The notes under the pieces are model-generated. The model saw only the letters and a program-made list of their open reading frames with translations, was not told the origin of the DNA and ran no database searches. Of a stretch of DNA of 64,000 bases, positions 33,974-42,125 are shown one piece after another; the stretch's first letter is position 1, and the number at the start of each line of letters is the position of its first letter. Made by a program: the position numbers and the translations under genes. The DNA is from Shewanella dokdonensis (GTDB lineage Bacteria; Pseudomonadota; Gammaproteobacteria; Enterobacterales; Shewanellaceae). The stretch is taken from positions 2,666,001-2,730,000 of the forward strand of contig NZ_CP074572.1 in assembly GCF_018394335.1 (NCBI RefSeq), written 5' to 3'.

Positions 33974-34774
33974 ATGCATCAGGACATCGACAATCTATTT
34001 GCCGCCATGTGGCAGGATTACATCTCCATGACACCCTCGGCAGCCAAGGTGCATCAGTTGCTAGGCCATGGCAAGGCGATCATCAACGATCATATTGCGC
34101 TACGCACGTTCAATTTGCCCAAAGTGGCGTTGCAGGTACTGGCGGCGCATTTTGAAGCGTTGGGATATCAGGCCTGTGGCGACTATGTGTTTGAACAGAA
34201 AAAGCTGCGGGCTAAACACTTCGAACATCCCGATGATACTCAACCCAAAGTGTTTATCTCCGAACTGCTGGTGGACGAGTTTTCACCCTGGTTGCAGCAG
34301 ACAGTGGCGCAGCTGGTGGCGCAGATCCCCGAGGATGTCACGACTGCCGATGATTTTCTCTATTCTGGTCGCCATTGGGCGATGGATTACGCTACCTATT
34401 CACGGTTGCTGGAAGAGAGCGAATATGCCGCTTGGGTGGCCGCTTTTGGCTATCGCGCCAACCATTTTACGGTGTCGGTGAATCATTTGGCTGGCTTCTC
34501 AACGCTGCAAGCGGTGAATGAGGCGCTAAAGACCGCCGGTTTTGTGTTGAATAGCGCTGGCGGCGAGATTAAAGGCTCGGCAGCGGTACTACTGGAGCAA
34601 TCGTCTACCATGGCTGACCGTATTCCGGTGTCCTTTGGTGATCGTACGATGGAAATCCCCAGCTGCTTTTATGAATTTGCGCTGCGTTATCCGAAAGCCG
34701 ATGGCAAGTTGTATACCGGGTTTGTGGCGGCGTCAGCAGATAAGATTTTTGAAAGCACCAATGCGAAAAGCTAA
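33974..34774 (+). CDS. DUF1338 family protein (HglS/YdcJ-like iron dioxygenase family)
   Basis: A 266-residue protein starting MHQDIDNLFAAMW behind AGGAGGA. It belongs to DUF1338, whose characterised member HglS is an iron-dependent 2-oxoadipate dioxygenase/decarboxylase of lysine catabolism. Candidate metal ligands are present: His in NDHIALRTF, His in NHFTVSVNHL and Glu in CFYEFALRYP. It is shorter than HglS (about 460 residues), so the substrate may differ. Placement beside the arginine catabolic genes suggests an amino-acid-derived keto acid, which is an inference. Confidence 0.75.
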   Translation: MHQDIDNLFAAMWQDYISMTPSAAKVHQLLGHGKAIINDHIALRTFNLPKVALQVLAAHFEALGYQACGDYVFEQKKLRAKHFEHPDDTQPKVFISELLVDEFSPWLQQTVAQLVAQIPEDVTTADDFLYSGRHWAMDYATYSRLLEESEYAAWVAAFGYRANHFTVSVNHLAGFSTLQAVNEALKTAGFVLNSAGGEIKGSAAVLLEQSSTMADRIPVSFGDRTMEIPSCFYEFALRYPKADGKLYTGFVAASADKIFESTNAKS

Positions 34775-34955
34775 GCAGCGTATAGGCGAGAGCTTTCTAT
34801 TGAGAAGGCTTTGGGGCTGACCGGTGAGAGCTTTTTGACTCGCTAGCGCCTGAGCCTTGTTTGGGGCGCTCCTTGCTCTGTTAATCACGCTTGGCCGTGT
34901 TAATCAAAAAATGGTGGTAGTGCTGGCGGGTCAATAACTGTGGAAACCACGATTT

Positions 34956-36290
34956 TTAGTGCTTGGGCACCTGTAATAAAACCTTTAATCCGCCCAATGA
35001 TGGGCTAGCTTCAAAGCTGATTTGCAGCTGGTACTGGTCGCAAATATCTTTAACGATAGAGAGTCCCAGACCATGCCCGGCAACTTCTTCATCTAGGCGT
35101 TTACCGCGCCGCATGAGTTTATGCAGTTCTACTTGCGGTACCCCTGGGCCATCATCTTCAATGGTTATCTGAATCTCGCCCTGTTGTAGCCAGATGCGGA
35201 TTAGCACTGTTTCGTTGGCCCATTTGGAGGCGTTATCTAAAAGGTTGCCAAAGAGTTCCATACCATCTTCACGGTGGATTGGCAGCCGAGAGACTTGTTC
35301 ACTGATATCAAATTTATATTTGACCTGTTTATGGTGGTGCACCTTGCCCATGGTGACACATAAACTGTCTAAATCGCGCGGGATCACCATCTGTGCCGCG
35401 GGCAGCATATCTCCAGTAATGCGAGCGGCAGCCAGTTTACGCTCGATCATTTTATGGATTTGATCCAGTTGCTGCTCCAATGCCGCCGCCGTTTCCGGGT
35501 CTTTCAGCCCGAGGACTTCTACCTGTTGGCGCATCACAGCTAACGGTGTTTTTAATCCATGACTCAGATTGCCAAGGTTATTACGGCTACGCTGAATTTG
35601 ATTGCTGGTATATTCCAGCAGTTCGTTGTAAGTCTCAGCTAAGGGCTTGATCTCGGCAGGAACACTTTCCAGCGATAACGATGAACTCTGGCCTTCCCGT
35701 AGTTTTGCTAAGGCGTGTTTCATTTTGGTCACCGGCTTAAAGGACTGGCGCAGGATCAAAAAGATGCCGAGGATCATCACCAGCAGCGTTGTCATATTAA
35801 CGGTCAGCTTGGCTCCATAGACTTCGGTGAAGACCTTGCGACCAATACTGAGATCCTGCGCTACGGTTATCGTCGGATTGCCATGACCCGCGATGGGCGT
35901 TAATCCTTTAGATAACAGCTGAATGTCGTGATGTTGTGGCCCTTTGGTCTGCCATACTCGGCTTTCTCCCGGTGCCAGTGGCGTGATATTCAGATGTTTA
36001 TCCCATAGGGAGCGGGAGCGAACTTCAATATCCCCTATGTTGATCTGGTAATAACGGCCGGAGTAGGCGGGATTATAGAAGCCGGAGAGTTGGCTCTTGT
36101 CGACCAAGACATCGTCATTACTGATATTGCTGGCGAGAATTACCTGCTCTAAATCTTCGTGCAGACGGTCAATGATGGAGTCGTGGAATGCCTGGCGTAG
36201 CATTGATTCAATAAAACCAAGCCCAATAAGTGAACTGAGCAGCACTAAGGCTGTTAGCCACAAGGTCAGCTTGGTTTTTATCGACATCAT
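34956..36290 (-). CDS. sensor histidine kinase (PhoQ-like)
   Basis: A 444-residue membrane kinase. The first transmembrane helix is at residues 9-28, followed by a periplasmic sensor of about 130 residues and a second helix at about 165-185. The phosphoacceptor His is in NLSHGLKTPLAVMRQQ, and the ATP-binding domain has N (LFGNLLDNASKW), G1 (EDDGPGV) and G2 (GHGLGLSIVKDI) boxes. The start overlaps the stop of the response regulator gene (ATGATG), so the pair is coupled. The signal is unknown; PepSY-linked systems often sense cations or antimicrobial peptides. Confidence 0.9.
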   Translation of the reverse strand: MMSIKTKLTLWLTALVLLSSLIGLGFIESMLRQAFHDSIIDRLHEDLEQVILASNISNDDVLVDKSQLSGFYNPAYSGRYYQINIGDIEVRSRSLWDKHLNITPLAPGESRVWQTKGPQHHDIQLLSKGLTPIAGHGNPTITVAQDLSIGRKVFTEVYGAKLTVNMTTLLVMILGIFLILRQSFKPVTKMKHALAKLREGQSSSLSLESVPAEIKPLAETYNELLEYTSNQIQRSRNNLGNLSHGLKTPLAVMRQQVEVLGLKDPETAAALEQQLDQIHKMIERKLAAARITGDMLPAAQMVIPRDLDSLCVTMGKVHHHKQVKYKFDISEQVSRLPIHREDGMELFGNLLDNASKWANETVLIRIWLQQGEIQITIEDDGPGVPQVELHKLMRRGKRLDEEVAGHGLGLSIVKDICDQYQLQISFEASPSLGGLKVLLQVPKH

Positions 36291-36964
36291 GACAATTGCG
36301 TACCGTGGAAGATATAGCCCTGGCCGCGGCGAGTTTCTATGGCGCTTTTGCCCAATTTTTTACGCAGGTGCGTTACATAGACTTCAACGACGTTACTCTC
36401 TTTTTCATCGTCAAACTGATACAGCTTGTCACTCAGTTGTGCCTTGGATAACAGTTTCTTAGGCGACATCAGAAATATCCGCAGCAGCCGAAATTCCATG
36501 GCGGTCAGTTCAAAACACTGCTCATTCACCGTCACTGTCTGTTCGGTTTCATCCAAAACCACGCCGCCAAAGCTCAACTGTTTGCTGGGGGTGGTTGCCC
36601 GACCGTGGGTGCGGTGGATTACGGCCTGTAAACGCGCCAGCAGTTCCTGGGTATGGAATGGTTTACCGAGATAATCGTCGGCACCCGCATTAAAGCCTTC
36701 CACCTTTTCGTGCCATTGGCTGCGAGCCGTTAGCATAATCACGGGGGTGTTAATATCGCGCTGACGCCAGCTCTGCAAAAGTTCCAAACCATTGCCATCA
36801 GGCAGACCGATATCCAGGATCACACAATCATACTGGGTTTCTTTGATCAGATAGTCAGCATCGACTGCTTTGGCCGCAACATCAGTCACATAGCCAGCAA
36901 CTTTCAACTGCTTAACCAATTCAGTCACCAGCAGATCATTGTCTTCAACGAGGAGCAGTTTCAT
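36287..36964 (-). CDS. OmpR/PhoP family response regulator
   Basis: A 225-residue response regulator beginning MKLLLVEDNDLLVTELV. The phosphorylated Asp is in DCVILDIGLPDGNG, with the conserved Thr (IMLTARS) and Lys (YLGKPF). The C-terminal winged helix ends in VVEVYVTHLRKKLG. The start at 36964 matches the family; the longer frame to 37018 would cover the PepSY gene. It is translationally coupled with the kinase and overlaps the preceding PepSY gene by about 20 bases. Confidence 0.93.
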   Translation of the reverse strand: MKLLLVEDNDLLVTELVKQLKVAGYVTDVAAKAVDADYLIKETQYDCVILDIGLPDGNGLELLQSWRQRDINTPVIMLTARSQWHEKVEGFNAGADDYLGKPFHTQELLARLQAVIHRTHGRATTPSKQLSFGGVVLDETEQTVTVNEQCFELTAMEFRLLRIFLMSPKKLLSKAQLSDKLYQFDDEKESNVVEVYVTHLRKKLGKSAIETRRGQGYIFHGTQLS

Positions 36965-37289
36965 AAGGATGGCACTCTTCAGGTAACGGTTGACCATCAT
37001 GTTCACCAGTGCTGGCATTCAGATCCAGTCGCACTAGGGTGTCTTGGTCAATTCTAATCAGTAAATCATAACGCCATTTGTTGTCTTGCTGGTAGAGATG
37101 CGCGTCAACCAATTGGCCGTAACAGAAATGTTGTAGCTTAGATAAGGTGGTATCGAGGGAGAGAATTTCGCCGTTGCGCACGAGTTCCTTGGCAATATTG
37201 TGATCCGCTTGTAAGTGTAAACTGGCTACATTGGCGTGGGCGATAACAGGTAACAGACCTGCCCAGCACAGTTGATTTAGCCGGTTCAT
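36945..37289 (-). CDS. PepSY-like periplasmic protein
   Basis: A small exported protein of about 114 residues. The signal peptide (MNRLNQLCWAGLLPVIAHA) is followed by a PepSY-like stretch, with IAKELVRNGEILSLDTTL and YDLLIRIDQDTLVRLDLNASTGE. Such proteins commonly accompany PhoPQ/CpxAR-like systems and may modulate the sensor. First gene of the three-gene leftward unit. The assignment to PepSY rests on pattern and context. Confidence 0.75.
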   Translation of the reverse strand: MNRLNQLCWAGLLPVIAHANVASLHLQADHNIAKELVRNGEILSLDTTLSKLQHFCYGQLVDAHLYQQDNKWRYDLLIRIDQDTLVRLDLNASTGEHDGQPLPEECHPYETAPR

Positions 37290-37299
37290 CAACACTCCT

Positions 37300-37340
37300 G
37301 AAAAACGAAAAAGTGACCAAGATTTACATCTCGGCCACTT
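37300..37340 (-). terminator. terminator of crp
   Basis: Read leftward: AAGTGGCCGAG, an eight-base loop, then CTTGGTCACTT (paired with two G-U pairs), followed by T-rich sequence. It lies 36 bases after the crp stop and ahead of the PepSY gene. Confidence 0.75.
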
Positions 37341-37375
37341 TAATAAATCAGGATTAAATCAATCTGAATCAGCGA

Positions 37376-38011
37376 TTAACGGGTTCCGTATACCACTATG
37401 GTCTTACCGTGTGCTTGAATAAGATTTTGCTCTTCCAGCATCTTGAGAATACGGCCAACGGTTTCGCGGGAACAGCCCACAATCTGCCCAATTTCCTGAC
37501 GGGTGATCTTGATCTGCATGCCGTCTGGATGAGTCATCGCATCGGGCTGTTTAGCCAAATGCAGCAATGTTTGGGCGATACGGCCTGCCACATCCAGAAA
37601 CGCCAGATTACCGACTTTCTGACTGGTGTTTTGCAGACGATGCGCCATCTGCGCTGCCAGCTTCATCAGAATTTCTGGGTTTACCTGGATCAATTGCTTG
37701 AATTTCTTATAGGAAATTTCGGCAATCTCACACGCTTGTTTCGCTCGAACCCAGGCAGTACGCTCCGCTTGTTCCTCGAACAAGCCTAATTCACCAATAA
37801 AGTCACCTTGGTTCAGATAAGACAGGATCATCTCCTTGCCTTCGTCGTCTTTAATCAGAACTGCGACGGAACCCTTCACAATATAATAGAGGGTATCAGA
37901 ACCTTCACCGGCGTGGATCAATGTGCTCTTGGCTGGATATTTATGAATGTGACAGTGAGATAAAAACCATTCCAAAGTCGGATCCGGTTTTGGCTTACCA
38001 ATCAGAGCCAT
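37376..38011 (-). CDS. crp: cyclic AMP receptor protein
   Basis: Global transcription factor of 211 residues, very close to CRP of enteric bacteria. The N-terminal cyclic nucleotide-binding barrel contains [37 protein letters not shown] and the arginine/serine cAMP contacts (ERTAWVRAK). The C-terminal helix-turn-helix is [23 protein letters not shown]. The ATG at 38011 has GAGGAA upstream. In Shewanella, CRP controls anaerobic respiration, so it may also influence the respiratory module at 57-62 kb. Confidence 0.97.
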   Translation of the reverse strand: MALIGKPKPDPTLEWFLSHCHIHKYPAKSTLIHAGEGSDTLYYIVKGSVAVLIKDDEGKEMILSYLNQGDFIGELGLFEEQAERTAWVRAKQACEIAEISYKKFKQLIQVNPEILMKLAAQMAHRLQNTSQKVGNLAFLDVAGRIAQTLLHLAKQPDAMTHPDGMQIKITRQEIGQIVGCSRETVGRILKMLEEQNLIQAHGKTIVVYGTR

Positions 38012-38382
38012 GCCTTTGTTCCTCAATTGTTTAGTGTAAAGTTAGAGTATGCTAAATAATGATCTTGAGTCAATCGGCCCAAATCTATCCTGTGACCAAC
38101 TTCGTGCTGCAATCCTTGCGCACCTTAAAAATTAATAACTGCTTAATAATTACAACATTCTGATACTTTAGTGACATAAGTCAATAATTACCTCTGCTTA
38201 GCAGCGCACCAGATGCCAGTCTTGCAGGGCAAATCACAACTTGCAGCTTGGATTTGCATGGGGACGAATCTCTGTATGCTGTACCGTTTATCTTTTATAC
38301 AGCTACCGTAGCTTAATGCTCGACTTTGCTAGTTAATTCTGGCTAACTTTGAAGTCGGTTTGATATACGCAGGGATACTGTT
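38012..38382. other. divergent promoter region of crp and the Sel1 gene
   Basis: About 370 bases, AT-rich, with no gene seen. It should contain the crp promoter (leftward) and that of the Sel1 protein (rightward). I could not single out an operator. Confidence 0.5.
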
Positions 38383-39165
38383 GTGAGATATCCGCATTTA
38401 TTACTTGGGCTTGTTTCGGGGCTGACGCTGACATTAGCGACAGACGCCGAGGCATTTTCTATTCCGCAGCCACAGCAAGAGCTGATCGACAGCAAAGTGG
38501 CTTATGTGCAGCTCAATGCCGAAGACGGTGAGGTAAATGCACAATATTTGCTGGGATTGATGTATGTCTCTGGGCGGTTTGTGAAGACTGACAAGACTCT
38601 GGGGATCTCCTGGCTCAAGAAAGCCGCCGATGGTGGCGAGCTTAATGCACAGAAAACGCTGGCGGATCTCGCTTTTGAGGGCAAACTGATCAAACGCGAT
38701 CTGTCGCTGGCAGAACATTGGTATCTGCGACTGGCTGACAATGATGACCGCTGGGCGCGTTTCCGTCTCGGTTTTATTTATGCGGCGGGCGGGGATGGCG
38801 TCAACCGCCATTGTGGTAAGGCGGTGAAATATTTCACGGCTGCCGGCGATAAGGTATCTATGGGCAATGCCGCGTGGATCCTCGCAACTTGCCCAGAAAA
38901 ACAGTATCGCAATGGCGAAAAAGCGCTACAACTGGCAACGGATCTGTTGAAAACTGACCAACAGGATCCAACCAACCTGGATAATCTGGCCGCGGCTTAT
39001 GCTGAGATAGGAAATTTCTCGGCCGCAGTTAAAACCCAGCGGCAGGCGATTGCTGCGTTGCAGGCCGATAAAGGGAAAATCCAGGGTAAGGAAAGCGAGT
39101 TCCAATTGCGTTTGCAGGATTACCTGCAACACAAACCCTACCGTGAAATATTACCCTTGGATTAA
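38383..39165 (+). CDS. Sel1/tetratricopeptide repeat periplasmic protein
   Basis: A 260-residue exported protein starting with GTG; the signal peptide is MRYPHLLLGLVSGLTLTLATDAEA. Sel1-like repeats are seen at DGEVNAQYLLGLMYVSGRFVKTDKTLGISWLKKAADGG and GELNAQKTLADLAFEGK...AEHWYLRLA, then a TPR-like segment (NLDNLAAAYAEIGNFSAAVKTQRQAI). It is likely a scaffold for protein contacts in the periplasm; partners are unknown. Confidence 0.85.
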   Translation: MRYPHLLLGLVSGLTLTLATDAEAFSIPQPQQELIDSKVAYVQLNAEDGEVNAQYLLGLMYVSGRFVKTDKTLGISWLKKAADGGELNAQKTLADLAFEGKLIKRDLSLAEHWYLRLADNDDRWARFRLGFIYAAGGDGVNRHCGKAVKYFTAAGDKVSMGNAAWILATCPEKQYRNGEKALQLATDLLKTDQQDPTNLDNLAAAYAEIGNFSAAVKTQRQAIAALQADKGKIQGKESEFQLRLQDYLQHKPYREILPLD

Positions 39166-39167
39166 AC

Positions 39168-39192
39168 CTAAAAAAAATGCCCAAAATGGGCA
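39168..39192 (-). terminator. terminator of prkB
   Basis: On the minus strand the stem TGCCCA/TGGGCA with loop TTT is followed by a long T tract. It lies about 190 bases beyond the prkB stop and just after the convergent Sel1 gene. Confidence 0.65.
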
Positions 39193-39384
39193 AAAATATG
39201 AGAGAAAAAGTCATCCACACATATGAATCGGGCTACCGACTTAGCCGGGTAGAAACAAACAGATCTTGAGGGGGAATCACTCCCACCTGGCGGTCAGCAC
39301 TCAGATTTGCTCTGAAAGCCCGATAGCTGACAATATAGCGGTAAGGGCTTAAAGCAAACTTAATCTATTTAACTGGCAAAGCGA

Positions 39385-40271
39385 TTATTCCAGTTCCTGT
39401 TCTAAGGTGCCAATTCGCCTATCCATCAAGGCTTTAATCAATGGGGTGAGGATCAATTCCATCGCCAATGACATCTTGCCGCCAGGCACCACTAGCGTGT
39501 TTACCCGAGACATGAATGCACCTTGGATCATCTGCAGATAGAAGGGAAAGTCGACGTTATCTACGCCGCGAAAACGGATTACCACAAAGCTTTCATCCAG
39601 ACTGGGAATGTCTTTGGCGCTGAAAGGGTTCGATGTGTCTACCGTGGGAACGCGCTGAAAGTTGATATGGGTGCGCGAAAACTGGGGCGTCATATGGTTG
39701 ATGTAATCTTCCATCGAACGCACGATAGAACCCATCACTTTCTCTTTGGTATGACCGCGTTCGCTGGTGTCTCGGATAATTTTCTGGATCCACTCCAGGT
39801 TGACGATAGGCACCATGCCAATCAGCAAATCTACGTGTTGTGCCACGTTGTTTTCGGGGTCACCACCGCGCCATGCAGGCCTTCGTAATAAAGCATGTCG
39901 GTGTTATCGGGTAACGGTTGCCATTGGGTAAACGTCCCCGGCATCTGATTGTAAGGCACCGCTTCGTCAAAGGTATGCAGGTAGGAGCGGGTTTCGCCTT
40001 GACCGCTAGCTGAGTAATCGGCAAAACATTTTTCCAGACGGTCAAAGTCGTTAGCTTCTGGCCCGAAATAACTGATGTTACGGTTTTCCGCTTTGGCCTT
40101 GCGGATCATCACTTCCATCTCGGCACGGGTATAGTGATGAAAACTATCGCCCTCTACCATAGCCGCATTAATCCCTAACTGCCGGAAGATATGACTAAAG
40201 GCGGTGGTGGTGGTGGTTGTGCCGGCGCCGGACGAGCCGGTAACGGCGATAATGGGATGTTTTGCTGACAT
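39385..40271 (-). CDS. prkB: phosphoribulokinase-like kinase PrkB, one missing base
   Basis: P-loop kinase of about 295 residues after repair. The Walker A motif is GSSGAGTTTTT near the start, followed by EGDSFHHYTR. It is the heterotroph version of phosphoribulokinase found beside crp and yhe genes in enteric bacteria; its physiological substrate is not settled. The frame breaks near 39855 (plus strand); one extra C there gives GAVVTPENNVAQHVDLLIGMVP. Upstream of the break the protein ends prematurely at 39831. Confidence 0.9.
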
Positions 40272-40375
40272 GATTGCTACCTGTGTCTGAAGCGGTCACT
40301 TGCCGGAACTGGGTGGCCAAATGTTATGATACTGTAACGGCAGGCAGTTACTTATACGGCACTGAGCCGGTCCGG

Positions 40376-40633
40376 TCAATCTTCGCTGGTACTGGTTCGC
40401 TGAATAATCTGTTCCCGGGAGCGGATAGCTACAGATTCATCTTCTTCGCTATATTCCACCACCAATTCGCCGGTTTGCAACGCGTGGCGGCATCGCTCGC
40501 TTGCCCGCTGAACCGCGGTTTCATCCAAGTCACTGAAACTGCCATCTTCTATCTGTGATAGCAAATATTCACGGATTAAATTGTCTAAAGTAGCGGCGGA
40601 CAGTTGCAAGAGCGCCTCATAGGGAACCAGCAT
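40376..40633 (-). CDS. yheU: YheU family protein (UPF0270)
   Basis: An 85-residue acidic protein of unknown function in UPF0270. The second ATG (40633) is preferred: GGAGG is correctly spaced, and MLVPYEALLQLSAATLDNLIREYL matches the family start. The gene overlaps the end of yheT by 17 bases, as in the usual yheT-yheU-prkB order. Confidence 0.85.
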   Translation of the reverse strand: MLVPYEALLQLSAATLDNLIREYLLSQIEDGSFSDLDETAVQRASERCRHALQTGELVVEYSEEDESVAIRSREQIIQRTSTSED

Positions 40634-41591
40634 GCTCATCCTCCAGCAGGTATTGCAACAGACGTTGCTCTAGAAAATATTTGGGCTGCCATGGCGTGCC
40701 ACCATTGATAAAACCTACATGACCACCGTGGTGATATAACTCATATTGTACACAGCTAGGCAAGCTGTCGATATCCGGGATCACTGAGCGGCTCATAAAC
40801 GGATCGTCTGCGGCATGAATAAACAAGGTTGGCCGTTGGATATTACCAAGCAATGGTAGCGCGCTAGCCTGCTGATAATAATCGTCGGCGCCTGAGAAAC
40901 CGTGCATCGGGCCGGTAAGCTGGTCATCAAATTTATAAAAAGTGTTCAGTTGCCGAATCGCGTTGTTATCTGGCAGCGTTGTGGGTGTCTGAGTTCTCTT
41001 ATGCTGCATCTTTTGTTGTAACTGTCGTAACAAATAGCGCTGGTATAACCGGGAAAATCCCTGTTCCAGTTTGCGGGAACAGCCGGCCAGCTCAAGTGGC
41101 GCAGAAACGACTGCTGCACGGCTGAGCAAGCTGGCATCTCCTTGTTCCCCTTGATATTTTGCCAGAACATTACCCCCAAGGCTGTAGCCTACCGCCAGTA
41201 ATGGTGATTGTGGGTAACGTTGCCGCAGCAACTGTAATGTGTGGCTGATATCCGCAGTATCACCACTGTGGTAACTGCGTGCTAGCCGATTGGGTTCCCC
41301 AGAACAACCGCGATGGTGGTGCACCACTGCGGCCAGTTGTTGCTGAGCACAGGCTGTTAGCATTCGCCTGGCATAATGCGAATTGGCACTGCCTTCCAAA
41401 CCGTGCAGCAGTACCAGCAAGGGTTGACCATCATGGGGCGGTGATAACCAGTCGAGATCGATAAAATCGCCATCAGCCAGTTCCAGCCGCTCGCGCTGTA
41501 AGGCCACTTTGGCGACTTTTGTCAGTACTGGCAGAATGGTCTGGAGATGTGGGTTGCTGCCCCACCAGGGCGGTGCAAATAACGGCTGCAT
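40617..41591 (-). CDS. yheT: alpha/beta hydrolase YheT
   Basis: A 324-residue hydrolase of the AB_hydrolase_4 (YheT/EMB8) family. It starts MQPLFAPPWWGSNPHLQTI, a hallmark of the family. The oxyanion region is LLVLLHGLEGS, the nucleophile elbow GYSLGGNVLAKY, the acidic residue lies in HAADDPFMS and the His in YHHGGHVGF. The substrate is unknown but is probably a lipid-like ester. It lies 14 bases after the TIGR02444 gene. Confidence 0.92.
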   Translation of the reverse strand: MQPLFAPPWWGSNPHLQTILPVLTKVAKVALQRERLELADGDFIDLDWLSPPHDGQPLLVLLHGLEGSANSHYARRMLTACAQQQLAAVVHHHRGCSGEPNRLARSYHSGDTADISHTLQLLRQRYPQSPLLAVGYSLGGNVLAKYQGEQGDASLLSRAAVVSAPLELAGCSRKLEQGFSRLYQRYLLRQLQQKMQHKRTQTPTTLPDNNAIRQLNTFYKFDDQLTGPMHGFSGADDYYQQASALPLLGNIQRPTLFIHAADDPFMSRSVIPDIDSLPSCVQYELYHHGGHVGFINGGTPWQPKYFLEQRLLQYLLEDEHAGSL

Positions 41592-41604
41592 AACGACTCT
41601 TGAA

Positions 41605-42087
41605 TTACAAACTCATCGCGAGTTTATCACAGCAATTATCTTGCTGTATGAGTTCCGGAAAATCCCGCAGATCCAGTTGTAATAACGTCAGATAATCTTG
41701 CAAGTTAGATTGATCCGCCATTTGTGGCTCCGGCGTTACATGTCTCAACTGCTGTAAAATAACCAGTTGGCTTTTACGCTCCAACTGCAACTCTAACTGC
41801 AACATCTGCTGGTAGTCATCGTTATCAATATGGGTTTTGGCCAGTCGCCTGAGTTGCCGATAGGGCACCAGGATACGTTGCTGCCATTGGTCGATAAATT
41901 CGTGTAATTGCTGCCAGCGCTGGCTGGGTAAGTGCAATTGTTGATGATCCAGCTCCAGTGCCAGTAACAGCAGATTGATGATAACACCATGCTGATCTTG
42001 TAACTGCTGTGCGGTGACTTCTATCGCGGGATAATACTGTTCACATGTCTGCCACAATGACGGCGTAAAAATACTTTGTGATGACAC
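41605..42087 (-). CDS. TIGR02444 family protein
   Basis: A 160-residue helical protein rich in Gln and Leu (VIINLLLLALELDHQQLHLPSQRWQQL) belonging to the TIGR02444/DUF2390 family, of unknown function. I chose the GTG at 42087 because AAGGAG lies six bases upstream and the frame then starts VSSQSIFTPSLW. An ATG at 42120 in the same frame lies just after the ABC-F stop and has no site. It sits between yheS and yheT in the usual order. Confidence 0.8.
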   Translation of the reverse strand: MSSQSIFTPSLWQTCEQYYPAIEVTAQQLQDQHGVIINLLLLALELDHQQLHLPSQRWQQLHEFIDQWQQRILVPYRQLRRLAKTHIDNDDYQQMLQLELQLERKSQLVILQQLRHVTPEPQMADQSNLQDYLTLLQLDLRDFPELIQQDNCCDKLAMSL

Positions 42088-42125
42088 GTTGTGCTCCTTG
42101 CTTTGACTATGCTCATCCATCAGGG

